DNA of 64,000 bases from NCBI GenBank assembly GCA_934462925.1, contig CAKSIT010000003.1:124001-188000 (forward strand). The letters are read 5' to 3'. Origin of the DNA: an uncultured Oscillospiraceae bacterium (lineage in GTDB: Bacteria; Bacillota; Clostridia; Oscillospirales; Ruminococcaceae). This document shows positions 42,357 through 49,506 of this stretch, one piece after another (position 1 is the stretch's first letter; the number at the start of each line of letters is the position of its first letter). The position numbers and the translations under genes were made by a program. The notes under the pieces are model-generated. The model worked only from the letters and a program-made list of their open reading frames with translations. It had not been told where the DNA came from and searched no databases.

Positions 42357-43193
42357 TTGAGCGATACGGAAATAAACGAGCGGGCGGCGCGCGTCACCGC
42401 CAAAAACGAGCGGCTTTTCGCAAACCACGCCTGCACGATAGCCGCCTGCGCCCGCGCGGGAATGAAAAACGGCTTTTCTTTCAGGCTTATCGGCGTAAAG
42501 CGCATTGAGCGCGAGGAGTTTGTGTTCGCGCCAGAAAAGACGCTTTTCGGCGAGAAAAGCAGGGTGATAGAGGGCGCGGAAAAGTGGTTCAGGCACAGCT
42601 ATAACAAGCAAAGGCTGTGCAATATCAAGGTAGTTCTGCCCGAAGCCCCCGCCGAGGACGAGGCAGACCCCGAAAGCGCGGGGCTTGCGTGCCTTTACGA
42701 GGGCGGCAGGGCGGCGCTCTTTGCGCCCGAGTGGAGCTATAACGCGCAGACCGACAAGTGGAGCGTTAAGTACAGGGAATCCCCCTGCGACCCCGCGCTT
42801 GCAAAGGCGCGCTTTCCCGACGTTTCGCAGGAGCTGCGCGAGGCGCTCACGGCGCTTTGCGACCTCTGCGCGGACATAGGCGCGCAGGACGGCACAGGGC
42901 TTCTTCTCTGCGGAATAGACGAGCTTGACGGCAGGGAGGCGGCGTGGGAGCTGGCTTCGGGCGAGGAGTTCCACCAAACGCGCATACCCGTACAGCGCCT
43001 GCCTAAGCTGTCCGAAAAGAGCGCGCACATCTACCGCGCGGCTTCAAGAACGCCCGTTTACGGCGGGACGTGGTATCACGGCATTCTTGCAAAAGCGCAG
43101 GAATGCGGCAGGGGAGAGGCGCTGCGCGGGCTTATGCTAAGGCTTTGGGACGCGCAGCGCGGCGCAATGCTTTTTACCGTCAACGAGAGCTGA
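42357..43193 (+). CDS. Hypothetical protein at the end of the deo run
   Basis: The 278-residue protein is read from a TTG start behind AAGGGGGAG, 12 bases after deoB. It has no signal peptide or membrane segment and is rich in Ala, Glu and Arg. Blocks such as GVKRIEREEFVFAPEKTLFGEKSRVIEGAEKWFRHSYNKQ and WYHGILAKAQECGRGEALRGLMLRLWDAQRGAMLF look conserved, but I do not recognise the family. Codon use matches the neighbours and the frame is long, so it is probably real. Position suggests cotranscription with deoC and deoB; no function can be given. Confidence 0.6.
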   Translation: MSDTEINERAARVTAKNERLFANHACTIAACARAGMKNGFSFRLIGVKRIEREEFVFAPEKTLFGEKSRVIEGAEKWFRHSYNKQRLCNIKVVLPEAPAEDEADPESAGLACLYEGGRAALFAPEWSYNAQTDKWSVKYRESPCDPALAKARFPDVSQELREALTALCDLCADIGAQDGTGLLLCGIDELDGREAAWELASGEEFHQTRIPVQRLPKLSEKSAHIYRAASRTPVYGGTWYHGILAKAQECGRGEALRGLMLRLWDAQRGAMLFTVNES

Positions 43194-43256
43194 CGATAAT
43201 CCGCGGCGGCACGGTGCGGTTTTCCGCGCGGTGCAGCCGTATAACTCATGGTCACC

Positions 43257-43472
43257 TCTAAAAACCTTGTTTGAGTGAAAATGTGTATAGCGCACCGACT
43301 GCTTCTGTCAACAAGCGAAATTTCTGATGTGACGGCGTCCATGCCGTCACTTGGTTATTTCGCCGTGCAACATCATGTTGCACCTCCTCGTAAGGCATAC
43401 AGCCTTACTTCGTCGGCTTTCATCGCATTCGGCGCACTCTACCCATTTTCCCTTTTCAAACCGGTTTTTAGA
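43257..43472. mobile_element. MITE-like inverted-repeat element, copy 2 (216 bp)
   Basis: The outer parts match copy 1 at 7379-7523: TCTAAAAACCTTGTTTGAG at the left, GTAAGGC-ATACA-GCCTTAC inside, and ...CGGTTTTTAGA at the right. Relative to copy 1 it has about 70 extra bases at 43310-43382, made of nested hairpins: GCGAAAT/ATTTCGC enclosing GTGACGGC-GTCCAT-GCCGTCAC, then GTGCAAC-ATCAT-GTTGCAC. The preceding bases GGTCACC are also shared. It lies in the leader of the mrp gene, 33 bases before the start codon. No gene is supported inside it. Confidence 0.75.
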
Positions 43473-43505
43473 AGTTCCCTCATATATCAGAAAGGATACA
43501 GAAAA

Positions 43506-44333
43506 ATGAGCGAATGTTCACACGACTGCGGAAGCTGTTCCGCAAACTGCTCCGAAAGGCAGCAGGAGAGCCTTATTGCAAAGCCGCACGAGCTTTCAAG
43601 CATTAAAAAGGTTATAGGCATAGTAAGCGGCAAGGGCGGCGTAGGCAAGTCCATGGTTACTTGTATGTCCGCCGTTCTCATGAACCGCCGCGGCTTCAAC
43701 ACGGCAGTGCTTGACGCGGATATCACAGGACCGTCCGTTCCCAAGGCGTTTGGCATAAAGGAAAAGGCGCAGGGCAGCGAAACGGCGATATACCCCGTTC
43801 TCACGAAAAAGGGCATTAAGGTGATGTCCGTAAACCTGCTGCTGCCCGACGAAACAGACCCCGTAATCTGGCGCGGACCTATCATTGCGGGTACTGCAAG
43901 GCAGTTCTGGACGGACGTTGTATGGGACGACGTTGACTATATGTTCGTTGATATGCCTCCGGGAACGGGCGACGTACCGCTCACGGTGTTCCAGTCGATA
44001 CCGCTTGACGGCATAATCGTCGTTACATCTCCGCAGGAGCTTGTTTCAATGATAGTTGGCAAGGCGGTTAAAATGGCGGAGATGATGAACGTTCCGATAA
44101 TAGGCCTTGTCGAGAACATGAGCTACGCCGTATGTCCCGACTGCGGCAAGCGCATTAACGTATTCGGCGAGAGCCACATAGAAGAAACCGCGCAGAAGTT
44201 CGGACTTAAGGTGCTTGCAAAGCTCCCCATAGACCCCGAGTGCGCAAAGCTTGTTGACAGCGGGCTTCTTGAGCTTATGGAAACGCAGGCGGCAGACCCG
44301 ATAGCCGACGCCGTTGAGGAGTTCTGCAAATGA
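43506..44333 (+). CDS. Mrp/NBP35-family P-loop ATPase (Fe-S cluster carrier)
   Basis: From ATG 43506 (behind AGAAAGGATA) the protein has 275 residues. The N-terminus is cysteine-rich (CSHDCGSCSANC), as in NBP35-type proteins. The deviant Walker A is SGKGGVGKS, followed by LDADITGPSVPKAFG and the switch region DMPPGTGDVPLTV. The central CPDC in YAVCPDCGKRIN is the bridging cluster site. It should hold and deliver a [4Fe-4S] cluster. It overlaps the next gene by 4 bases (ATGA) and precedes iscS-iscU. Longer in-frame starts lie inside the inverted-repeat element and are rejected. Confidence 0.92.
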   Translation: MSECSHDCGSCSANCSERQQESLIAKPHELSSIKKVIGIVSGKGGVGKSMVTCMSAVLMNRRGFNTAVLDADITGPSVPKAFGIKEKAQGSETAIYPVLTKKGIKVMSVNLLLPDETDPVIWRGPIIAGTARQFWTDVVWDDVDYMFVDMPPGTGDVPLTVFQSIPLDGIIVVTSPQELVSMIVGKAVKMAEMMNVPIIGLVENMSYAVCPDCGKRINVFGESHIEETAQKFGLKVLAKLPIDPECAKLVDSGLLELMETQAADPIADAVEEFCK

Positions 44334-44788
44334 GCCGCGGCGACGAAGCGTATGGCTATTTTCTGAGCGGCTACAACTGCGCGCAGGCTGTGGCGCTGGC
44401 GTTCCGCGACCTGCTCGGCATGGACGAGCAGACCGCAGCGCGGCTTTCCTGCGGTTTTGGCGGCGGCATGGGCAGAATGCGCGAGGTGTGCGGCACGTTT
44501 TCGGGCGTGGTCACGGTAATGAGCTGGCTTTACGGCTACTCCGACCCCTCGGACAACGCGACCAAAGCCGACCTTTACGAGAGAATACGCGCCCTTGCGG
44601 ACGAGTTCCGCGCGGACAACGGCAGCATAATCTGCCGCGAGCTGCTGGGGCTTCAGCAGGCGGAGAAGTCCGCCGTTCCCGCCGCGCGCACGGCCGAGTA
44701 CTACAAAAAGCGCCCCTGCCCGGAGCTTTGCCGCTATGCAGCGGATATGCTAGAGAGGTACATTGAACAGAACCCGGTCGGGGGATGA
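44330..44788 (+). CDS. C_GCAxxG_C_C family redox protein
   Basis: The 152-residue protein has the family pattern: YNCAQAVALAF, then LSCGFGGGMGRMREVCGTFSGVVTVMSW, an ICRELLG Cys and a final CPELCRYAADMLE. The spaced cysteines suggest a metal or redox centre; the biochemical role of the family is not settled. Its start overlaps the Mrp stop as ATGA, so the two are coupled, and a Fe-S cluster machinery operon follows. A hairpin (GGGGGAT/ATCCCCC) at the stop codon lacks a T-run. Confidence 0.82.
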   Translation: MSRGDEAYGYFLSGYNCAQAVALAFRDLLGMDEQTAARLSCGFGGGMGRMREVCGTFSGVVTVMSWLYGYSDPSDNATKADLYERIRALADEFRADNGSIICRELLGLQQAEKSAVPAARTAEYYKKRPCPELCRYAADMLERYIEQNPVGG

Positions 44789-44881
44789 GCGCCGTTTTCG
44801 GCGCAAAATCCCCCGCGCCGAAGCGGCGCTCTCGCAAAGGTCTGATTATGAAAAAAATTTTATCATTTTTCGGATATGCCC

Positions 44882-44910
44882 TTGACAAAAGTGTGTTAGT
44901 GTGATATAAT
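44882..44910 (+). promoter_or_regulatory. Promoter for iscS-iscU
   Basis: TTGACA (44882-44887) and TATAAT (44905-44910) are 17 bases apart. Directly after the -10 an inverted repeat CCTAT-N7-ATAGG (44911-44927) covers the expected start site and could be an operator, for example for an Rrf2-type regulator; the regulator is inference. Confidence 0.8.
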
Positions 44911-44960
44911 CCTATTAAACCGATAGGTGATATAGCTTATATACAAAGAAAGGTGATAAA

Positions 44961-46151
44961 ATGGATATAATATATGCGGATAATGCGGCGACTACCAAAA
45001 TGAGCGACACGGCAGTTCGCGCAATGCTGCCGTATTTGCAGGAGTGCTACGCGAACCCCTCGTCGCTGCACACGCCCGGGCAGGAGGCTGCCGAGGCTCT
45101 GTTCCGCGCGCGCGAGGATATCGCAGCGTGTATAGGCGCAGACCCGAGGGAGATATACTTCACCTCCGGCGGAAGCGAGGCCGACAATCAGGCGATAGTT
45201 TCCGCTGCGGAAAACGGCACGCGCAGGGGCAAGAAGCATATTATCTCTGACAAGATAGAACACCACGCCGTGCTGCACACGCTTAAAAAGCTTGAAAAGC
45301 AGGGCTTTGAGGTAACGCTGCTCGACGTTGACGCCGACGGCCTTGTAGACCCCGAGGCGGTGAGAAAGGCTATCCGCCCCGACACCGCGCTTGTTACTAT
45401 TATGGCTGCGAACAACGAGATAGGCACTCTTGAGCCGATAAAGGAAATAGGCGCTATCTGCCGCGAAAACAAGGTGACGTTCCACACGGACGCGGTGCAG
45501 GCTGTTGGGCATATCCCGATAGACGTAAAGGAGATAGGCTGCGATATGCTGTCGCTTGCGGCGCATAAGTTCCACGGGCCAAAGGGCGTGGGCGTTCTCT
45601 TTGCAAGGAGAGGGCTGCTGCTCACCTCTATAATAGAGGGCGGCGCACAGGAGCGCGGCAAGCGCGCAGGCACGGAGAACATTGCGGGGATAGTTTCGGC
45701 GGCGGCAGCCCTTAAGGAGGCTGTAGCGGAGCTTGACGAAACCTCTGCAAGGATAGCGAAGCTGCGCGACAGGCTTATTGAGGGGCTGAGCGTGATTCCG
45801 CACTGCGCGCTCAACGGAAGCCGCGACATGCGCCTGCCCGGCAACGTAAGCTTTTGCTTTGAGGGCATCGAGGGCGAGAGCCTGCTGCTTCTGCTTGACG
45901 AAAAGGGCATTTGCGCGTCGTCGGGTTCTGCGTGTACGTCTGGGTCGCTTGACCCGAGCCACGTACTGCTCGCTATAGGCAGACCGCACGAGGTAGCGCA
46001 CGGGTCTCTCAGGCTCACGCTGTCGCGCTATAACACCGCAGAGGAAATTGAGAAGATAATTGCCGCCGTACCCGAGGTTGTTGATTATCTTCGCAGAATG
46101 TCGCCTATCTGGCAGGATTTACAGGAGGGAAAGAGAAACTATGTTATATAG
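44961..46151 (+). CDS. iscS: Cysteine desulfurase (IscS/NifS)
   Basis: The 396-residue PLP enzyme starts MDIIYADNAATTKMSD. Key blocks: FTSGGSEADNQAI, the cofactor-binding HTDAVQAVGHIPID, the PLP lysine in SLAAHKFHGPKGVGVL, RAGTENIAGIVSAAAAL, and the persulfide cysteine in CASSGSACTSGS. It removes sulfur from cysteine and passes it to IscU. iscU starts inside its last codons (11-base overlap), so the two are coupled. Start is ATG behind AAAGAAAGGTG. Confidence 0.96.
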   Translation: MDIIYADNAATTKMSDTAVRAMLPYLQECYANPSSLHTPGQEAAEALFRAREDIAACIGADPREIYFTSGGSEADNQAIVSAAENGTRRGKKHIISDKIEHHAVLHTLKKLEKQGFEVTLLDVDADGLVDPEAVRKAIRPDTALVTIMAANNEIGTLEPIKEIGAICRENKVTFHTDAVQAVGHIPIDVKEIGCDMLSLAAHKFHGPKGVGVLFARRGLLLTSIIEGGAQERGKRAGTENIAGIVSAAAALKEAVAELDETSARIAKLRDRLIEGLSVIPHCALNGSRDMRLPGNVSFCFEGIEGESLLLLLDEKGICASSGSACTSGSLDPSHVLLAIGRPHEVAHGSLRLTLSRYNTAEEIEKIIAAVPEVVDYLRRMSPIWQDLQEGKRNYVI

Positions 46152-46569
46152 TGAAAAGGTAATGGACCACTTTACTCACCCGAGGAACGTCGGCACGATT
46201 GAGAACGCAGACGGCGTAGGCGAGGTCGGAAACGCAAAGTGCGGGGATATCATGAAGATATTCCTTAAGATAAACGACGGTATAATTGACGACGTTAAGT
46301 TCAGCACGTTTGGGTGCGGCTCTGCGATTGCAAGCAGCAGCATGGCTACCGAGATGATAAAGGGCAAGCCTGTGTCCGAGGCGCTGGAGCTTACCAACAA
46401 GGCAGTTGTGGAGGCTCTTGACGGGCTTCCCGCGCACAAGCTGCACTGTTCGGTGCTTGCCGAGGAAGCGGTAAAGGCAGCAGTTAAGGACTACTACGAC
46501 AAGAACGGCATTGCCTACGACCCCGCTATGTTCGCTGAAAAGCACGACTGCGAGCATTGCGGCGAATAA
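46141..46569 (+). CDS. iscU: Fe-S cluster assembly scaffold IscU/NifU
   Basis: From ATG 46141 (behind AGGAGGGAAA) the protein has 142 residues. The three ligand cysteines are present in NAKCGDIMK, FGCGSAIASSS and LHCSVLAEEA, and VMDHFTHPRNVG opens the chain. A C-terminal HDCEHCGE adds a further cysteine pair, as in the Clostridial NifU-like form. It builds clusters with sulfur from IscS. The downstream terminator hairpin has been duplicated by element C. Confidence 0.96.
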   Translation: MLYSEKVMDHFTHPRNVGTIENADGVGEVGNAKCGDIMKIFLKINDGIIDDVKFSTFGCGSAIASSSMATEMIKGKPVSEALELTNKAVVEALDGLPAHKLHCSVLAEEAVKAAVKDYYDKNGIAYDPAMFAEKHDCEHCGE

Positions 46570-46692
46570 GTCCATAAATAAATTTCCCCGCCGAGTTACA
46601 GGGAACATCAAAGGAATATAGTCGCAAACCCGCATTACAAAAGGAATTGTAGTGCCGCATAAACAACGAAGACCATACCAAAACCAATAATA
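46570..46692. other. Intergenic stretch after iscU without a supported gene
   Basis: AT-richer than its surroundings. A 23-codon hydrophobic minus-strand frame (46635-46706) is the only coding hint and is not supported by conservation I can judge. Confidence 0.5.
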
Positions 46693-46719
46693 AGGACGCT
46701 TTTCATTAAAAGGCGTCCT
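46693..46719 (+). terminator. Terminator hairpin, left copy of the direct repeat flanking element C
   Basis: AGGACGC-TTTTCATTAAAAG-GCGTCCT, a 27-base hairpin identical to 46930-46956. It abuts the left end of element C exactly and has no T-run behind it. Confidence 0.85.
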
Positions 46720-46929
46720 CAGACCGTCGAAAAACCCCCATACGGGGGTTTCCCGACGGGACATCCGCACTGCGCGCACGGCTGCGTAAGCGTAGCGTCG
46801 CTTACACACTTGTGCGGATAGAAGTGTTTTTTGCCTCAGCCAGGCCGACGCAGTCGCCTTTAGCCCGAGGCAAAAAAAGTGATTTCAAAGCCCGCATACG
46901 CGGGCAAGATTGACTTTTTCAACAGACTG
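46720..46929 (+). mobile_element. Terminator-associated MITE-like element, copy C (210 bp)
   Basis: Starts CAGACCGTCGAAAAA and ends with the complement of CAGTCTGTTGAAAAA. It shares the ACCCCC/GGGGGT hairpin, the ATCCGCAC/TGTGCGGAT pair and the CCCGCATACGCGGG hairpin with the other copies. The TTTGCCTC/GAGGCAAA hairpin carries an extra loop of about 30 bases (46841-46864). It has no gene inside. Perfect 27-base direct repeats flank it. Confidence 0.88.
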
Positions 46930-46956
46930 AGGACGCTTTTCATTAAAAGGCGTCCT
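46930..46956 (+). terminator. Terminator hairpin, right copy of the direct repeat flanking element C
   Basis: Identical to 46693-46719 over 27 bases and followed by TTTTTTC. This copy keeps the T-run, so it is the functional terminator of the iscSU transcript if the element is read through. Confidence 0.88.
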
Positions 46957-47054
46957 TTTTTCTATATATTGCACAAAGGCGAATCCGCGCCCGTAACAAA
47001 TCCGCGCCGCGGGGCATACTATAGTGCAGTACATACCGAAAGGAGAACAATGCT

Positions 47055-48878
47055 ATGTGCGGAATTGCGGGAGAGATAAGCTTCAGGCGCGATATGCGCG
47101 AGATGAAGGAAACGGTGCAGAAAATGAGCAGCGTGCTTACGCCGCGCGGACCTGACGCGCAGGGGCTGTTCAGCGGGGAAAACGCCTGCATGGCGCACCG
47201 CCGCCTTATTGTAATAGACCCCGAAAACGGCGTTCAGCCTATGTCCAGCGGGGAGTTCACGATAGTGTACAACGGCGAGCTTTACAACACCTCGGAGCTT
47301 CGCACGGAGCTTGCAAAGCGCGGGTGGAAGTTCACGGGACACTCTGACACGGAGGTAGTGCTTAAGTCGTATATCGAGTACGGTGAGGACTGCCTGCGGC
47401 TGTTCAACGGAATATTCGCGTTTGCGGTGTGGGACAGCGGCAGGCGCGAGCTGTTCCTTGCGCGCGACAGGATAGGCGTAAAGCCGCTGTTTTACTCGCT
47501 TACGGAAAAGGGGATAGCGTTCGCATCGGAGATAAAGGCGCTGCTGCTTCACCCCGAGGTAAAGCCCGTTGTGACTGAGGAGGGCATGGCGCAGGTAATG
47601 CTTGCCGGTCCTGCGCGCTTTGTCGGCAGCGGCGTTTTCCGCGACATAAGCGACCTGCCTGCGGCGTGCTGCGCGCGCTTCGGCGAGAACGGCTTTACGC
47701 AGCGGCGCTACTGGAGCGTAAAGGCGAAGCCGCATACCGAAAGCCTTGAGGAAACCACGGAACACTTGCGCGGGCTTATCACGGACGCCGTGCGGCGGCA
47801 GCTTGTAAGCGACGTGCCGCTCTGCTGCCTTCTTTCGGGCGGACTTGACAGCAGCGTGATTTCGGCGATTGCCGCAAAGGAGTACGCGGCGCACGGCAAA
47901 AAGCTTTCCACATGGTCAATCGATTACAGGCACAACCACGAAAACTTTAAGGCGAGCCTTTTCCAGCCCGACGAGGACGCGCCGTGGGTGCGCCGCATGG
48001 CGGAATACATCGGTTCGGACCACACGGACGTTGTGCTTGACACGCCCGCGCTCGCCGACGCGCTAACCGACGCCGCCCTTGCGCGCGACCTGCCCGGCAT
48101 GGCTGACGTGGACAGCTCGCTGTGGCTGTTTTGCCGCGAGATAAAAAAGCGCTTTACAGTAGCGCTGAGCGGCGAATGCGCAGACGAGATATTCGGCGGT
48201 TACCCGTGGTATCACCGCAGGGAGGTGCTGTTCTACGACGGCTTCCCGTGGGCTACGTCTGTACCCGAGCGGGCGGCGTTCCTTAAAAAGCCCATGTCGC
48301 CCGCCGAGGCCGAGGCGTTTATTCGCCGCCCGTACAGCGAGTGCATAGCGCGCACCGACTATCTCCCCACGGACGGGGACTACGAGCGGAGAATGCGCGA
48401 GATGTTCATGCTGAACCTTGATTACTTTATGGCGACGCTGCTGGACCGCAAGGACCGCATGAGCATGGCGCACGGGCTGGAGGTGCGCGTTCCGTTCTGC
48501 GACTACAGGCTTGTTGAGTACGCGTACAATATCCCGTGGGAGATGAAGTCGTACAACGGCAGGGAAAAGGGGCTTGTAAGGCTTGCAATGCAGGGTATAC
48601 TCCCCGACGACGTTTTATGGCGCAAAAAAAGCCCCTACCCCAAAACGCACAACCCGACGTACGCGGCGCTGCTGTCCGAGCGGCTTAAAAAGCTCCTTGA
48701 CGGCGACTGCCGCCTGACCGAAGCGGTAAACGCCGACGCGCTGCGCAAATTCGTGGATTCGCAGGGAGAGAGCTTCACCAAAAACTGGTATGGACAGCTT
48801 ATGACAGTCCCGCAGATTTACGCGTATTTCCTGCAGCTTGAAACGTGGCTCAGGGAGTACAATGTAGTGCTTGCATAA
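47055..48878 (+). CDS. asnB: Asparagine synthase (glutamine-hydrolysing)
   Basis: The 607-residue protein begins MCGIAGEISF with nucleophile Cys2 and the glutaminase blocks RGPDAQG, HRRLIVID, VYNGELYN and GHSDTEV. The synthetase domain has the PP-loop CLLSGGLDSSVISA, SGECADEIFGGYPWY and RKDRMSMAHGLEVRVPF. It amidates aspartate with ATP and glutamine. Start is ATG behind GAAAGGAGA. No clear promoter is seen in the short gap after element C. A strong hairpin follows the stop. The exact product (free Asn or a modified substrate) is by family only. Confidence 0.93.
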   Translation: MCGIAGEISFRRDMREMKETVQKMSSVLTPRGPDAQGLFSGENACMAHRRLIVIDPENGVQPMSSGEFTIVYNGELYNTSELRTELAKRGWKFTGHSDTEVVLKSYIEYGEDCLRLFNGIFAFAVWDSGRRELFLARDRIGVKPLFYSLTEKGIAFASEIKALLLHPEVKPVVTEEGMAQVMLAGPARFVGSGVFRDISDLPAACCARFGENGFTQRRYWSVKAKPHTESLEETTEHLRGLITDAVRRQLVSDVPLCCLLSGGLDSSVISAIAAKEYAAHGKKLSTWSIDYRHNHENFKASLFQPDEDAPWVRRMAEYIGSDHTDVVLDTPALADALTDAALARDLPGMADVDSSLWLFCREIKKRFTVALSGECADEIFGGYPWYHRREVLFYDGFPWATSVPERAAFLKKPMSPAEAEAFIRRPYSECIARTDYLPTDGDYERRMREMFMLNLDYFMATLLDRKDRMSMAHGLEVRVPFCDYRLVEYAYNIPWEMKSYNGREKGLVRLAMQGILPDDVLWRKKSPYPKTHNPTYAALLSERLKKLLDGDCRLTEAVNADALRKFVDSQGESFTKNWYGQLMTVPQIYAYFLQLETWLREYNVVLA

Positions 48879-48883
48879 AAACG

Positions 48884-48912
48884 GCTCTGCTGCGCAAACC
48901 GCGCAGCAGAGC
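48884..48912 (+). terminator. Terminator after asnB
   Basis: GCTCTGCTGCGC pairs perfectly with GCGCAGCAGAGC over a five-base loop, followed by TTTTG. Confidence 0.8.
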
Positions 48913-49127
48913 TTTTGCTAGGGGATTTGCTGCGGTTAACGTCATGGCGAGGGAAAAGCATATAGCGGCGTGTTTGTGTGAGTCAATTACTGTATAATAC
49001 ACGGAGCTATATGAGTGGTTTAAGAATGCAGGAAAACTGAAGCAATGAGGAGAATACAAACGTTGAAATTTCCATGAAAATAGAATTGCTATAAGCTCCA
49101 TGCATAAAAACAGAGCGCTTTTTGTTA
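48913..49127. other. Intergenic stretch before the MazG-like gene, no supported gene
   Basis: An isolated TATAAT near 48990 and an imperfect inverted pair (GGAGCTATA near 49004, TATAAGCTCC near 49091) are present. The sequence is AT-richer and looks decayed. It marks the left boundary of the accessory region. Confidence 0.4.
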
Positions 49128-49156
49128 TTGACATTTGAATTTTGTTGTGGTATACT
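49128..49156 (+). promoter_or_regulatory. Promoter for the MazG-like/helicase operon
   Basis: TTGACA (49128-49133) and TATACT (49151-49156) are 17 bases apart, 32 bases before the ATG. Confidence 0.8.
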
Positions 49157-49188
49157 AAAAGTATCAAATTATTGTAAGGAGAGTCGTA

Positions 49189-49506
49189 ATGTCAGAGATT
49201 ATCCACAACAAACTGGTTCGCAATAATATCCCCCAAATAATAGAAGCGGCGGGAAAGCAGGCTGTAACGCGTGTGCTGTCCGATGAGGAATACCTTGCGG
49301 AGCTTGACAGAAAGCTTACCGAGGAGTGCGCCGAGTATCAGGCGGACAAAAACGTTGAGGAGCTGGCGGACGTGCTTGAGGTGCTGTATGCCATTGCCGC
49401 GGCGCGCGGGTACTCCGTGCAGGAGCTGGAGCGCATAAGGGCGGCAAAGGCGGAAAAGCGCGGCGGATTTGCGGACAGGATATTCCTTGAAAAAGTAGTC
49501 GAGTGA
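49189..49506 (+). CDS. MazG-like nucleoside triphosphate pyrophosphohydrolase
   Basis: The 105-residue all-alpha protein has the metal-binding pattern of the MazG/HisE-like superfamily: NKLVRNNIPQIIEAAGKQ, then LDRKLTEECAEYQADKNVEELADVLEVLYAIA, with the EExxE and ExxD metal ligands. It should hydrolyse an (oligo)phosphorylated nucleotide to the monophosphate and pyrophosphate. The next gene overlaps its stop by 4 bases, so this enzyme is made together with a nuclease-helicase. That pairing is unusual for a housekeeping clean-up enzyme. Start is ATG behind AAGGAGAG. Confidence 0.85.
   Translation: MSEIIHNKLVRNNIPQIIEAAGKQAVTRVLSDEEYLAELDRKLTEECAEYQADKNVEELADVLEVLYAIAAARGYSVQELERIRAAKAEKRGGFADRIFLEKVVE

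Noticed and set aside
46635..46706. 23-codon hydrophobic minus-strand peptide next to element C
   Set aside because: Its start codon lies in the loop of the terminator hairpin and no proper ribosome site is visible; probably chance.
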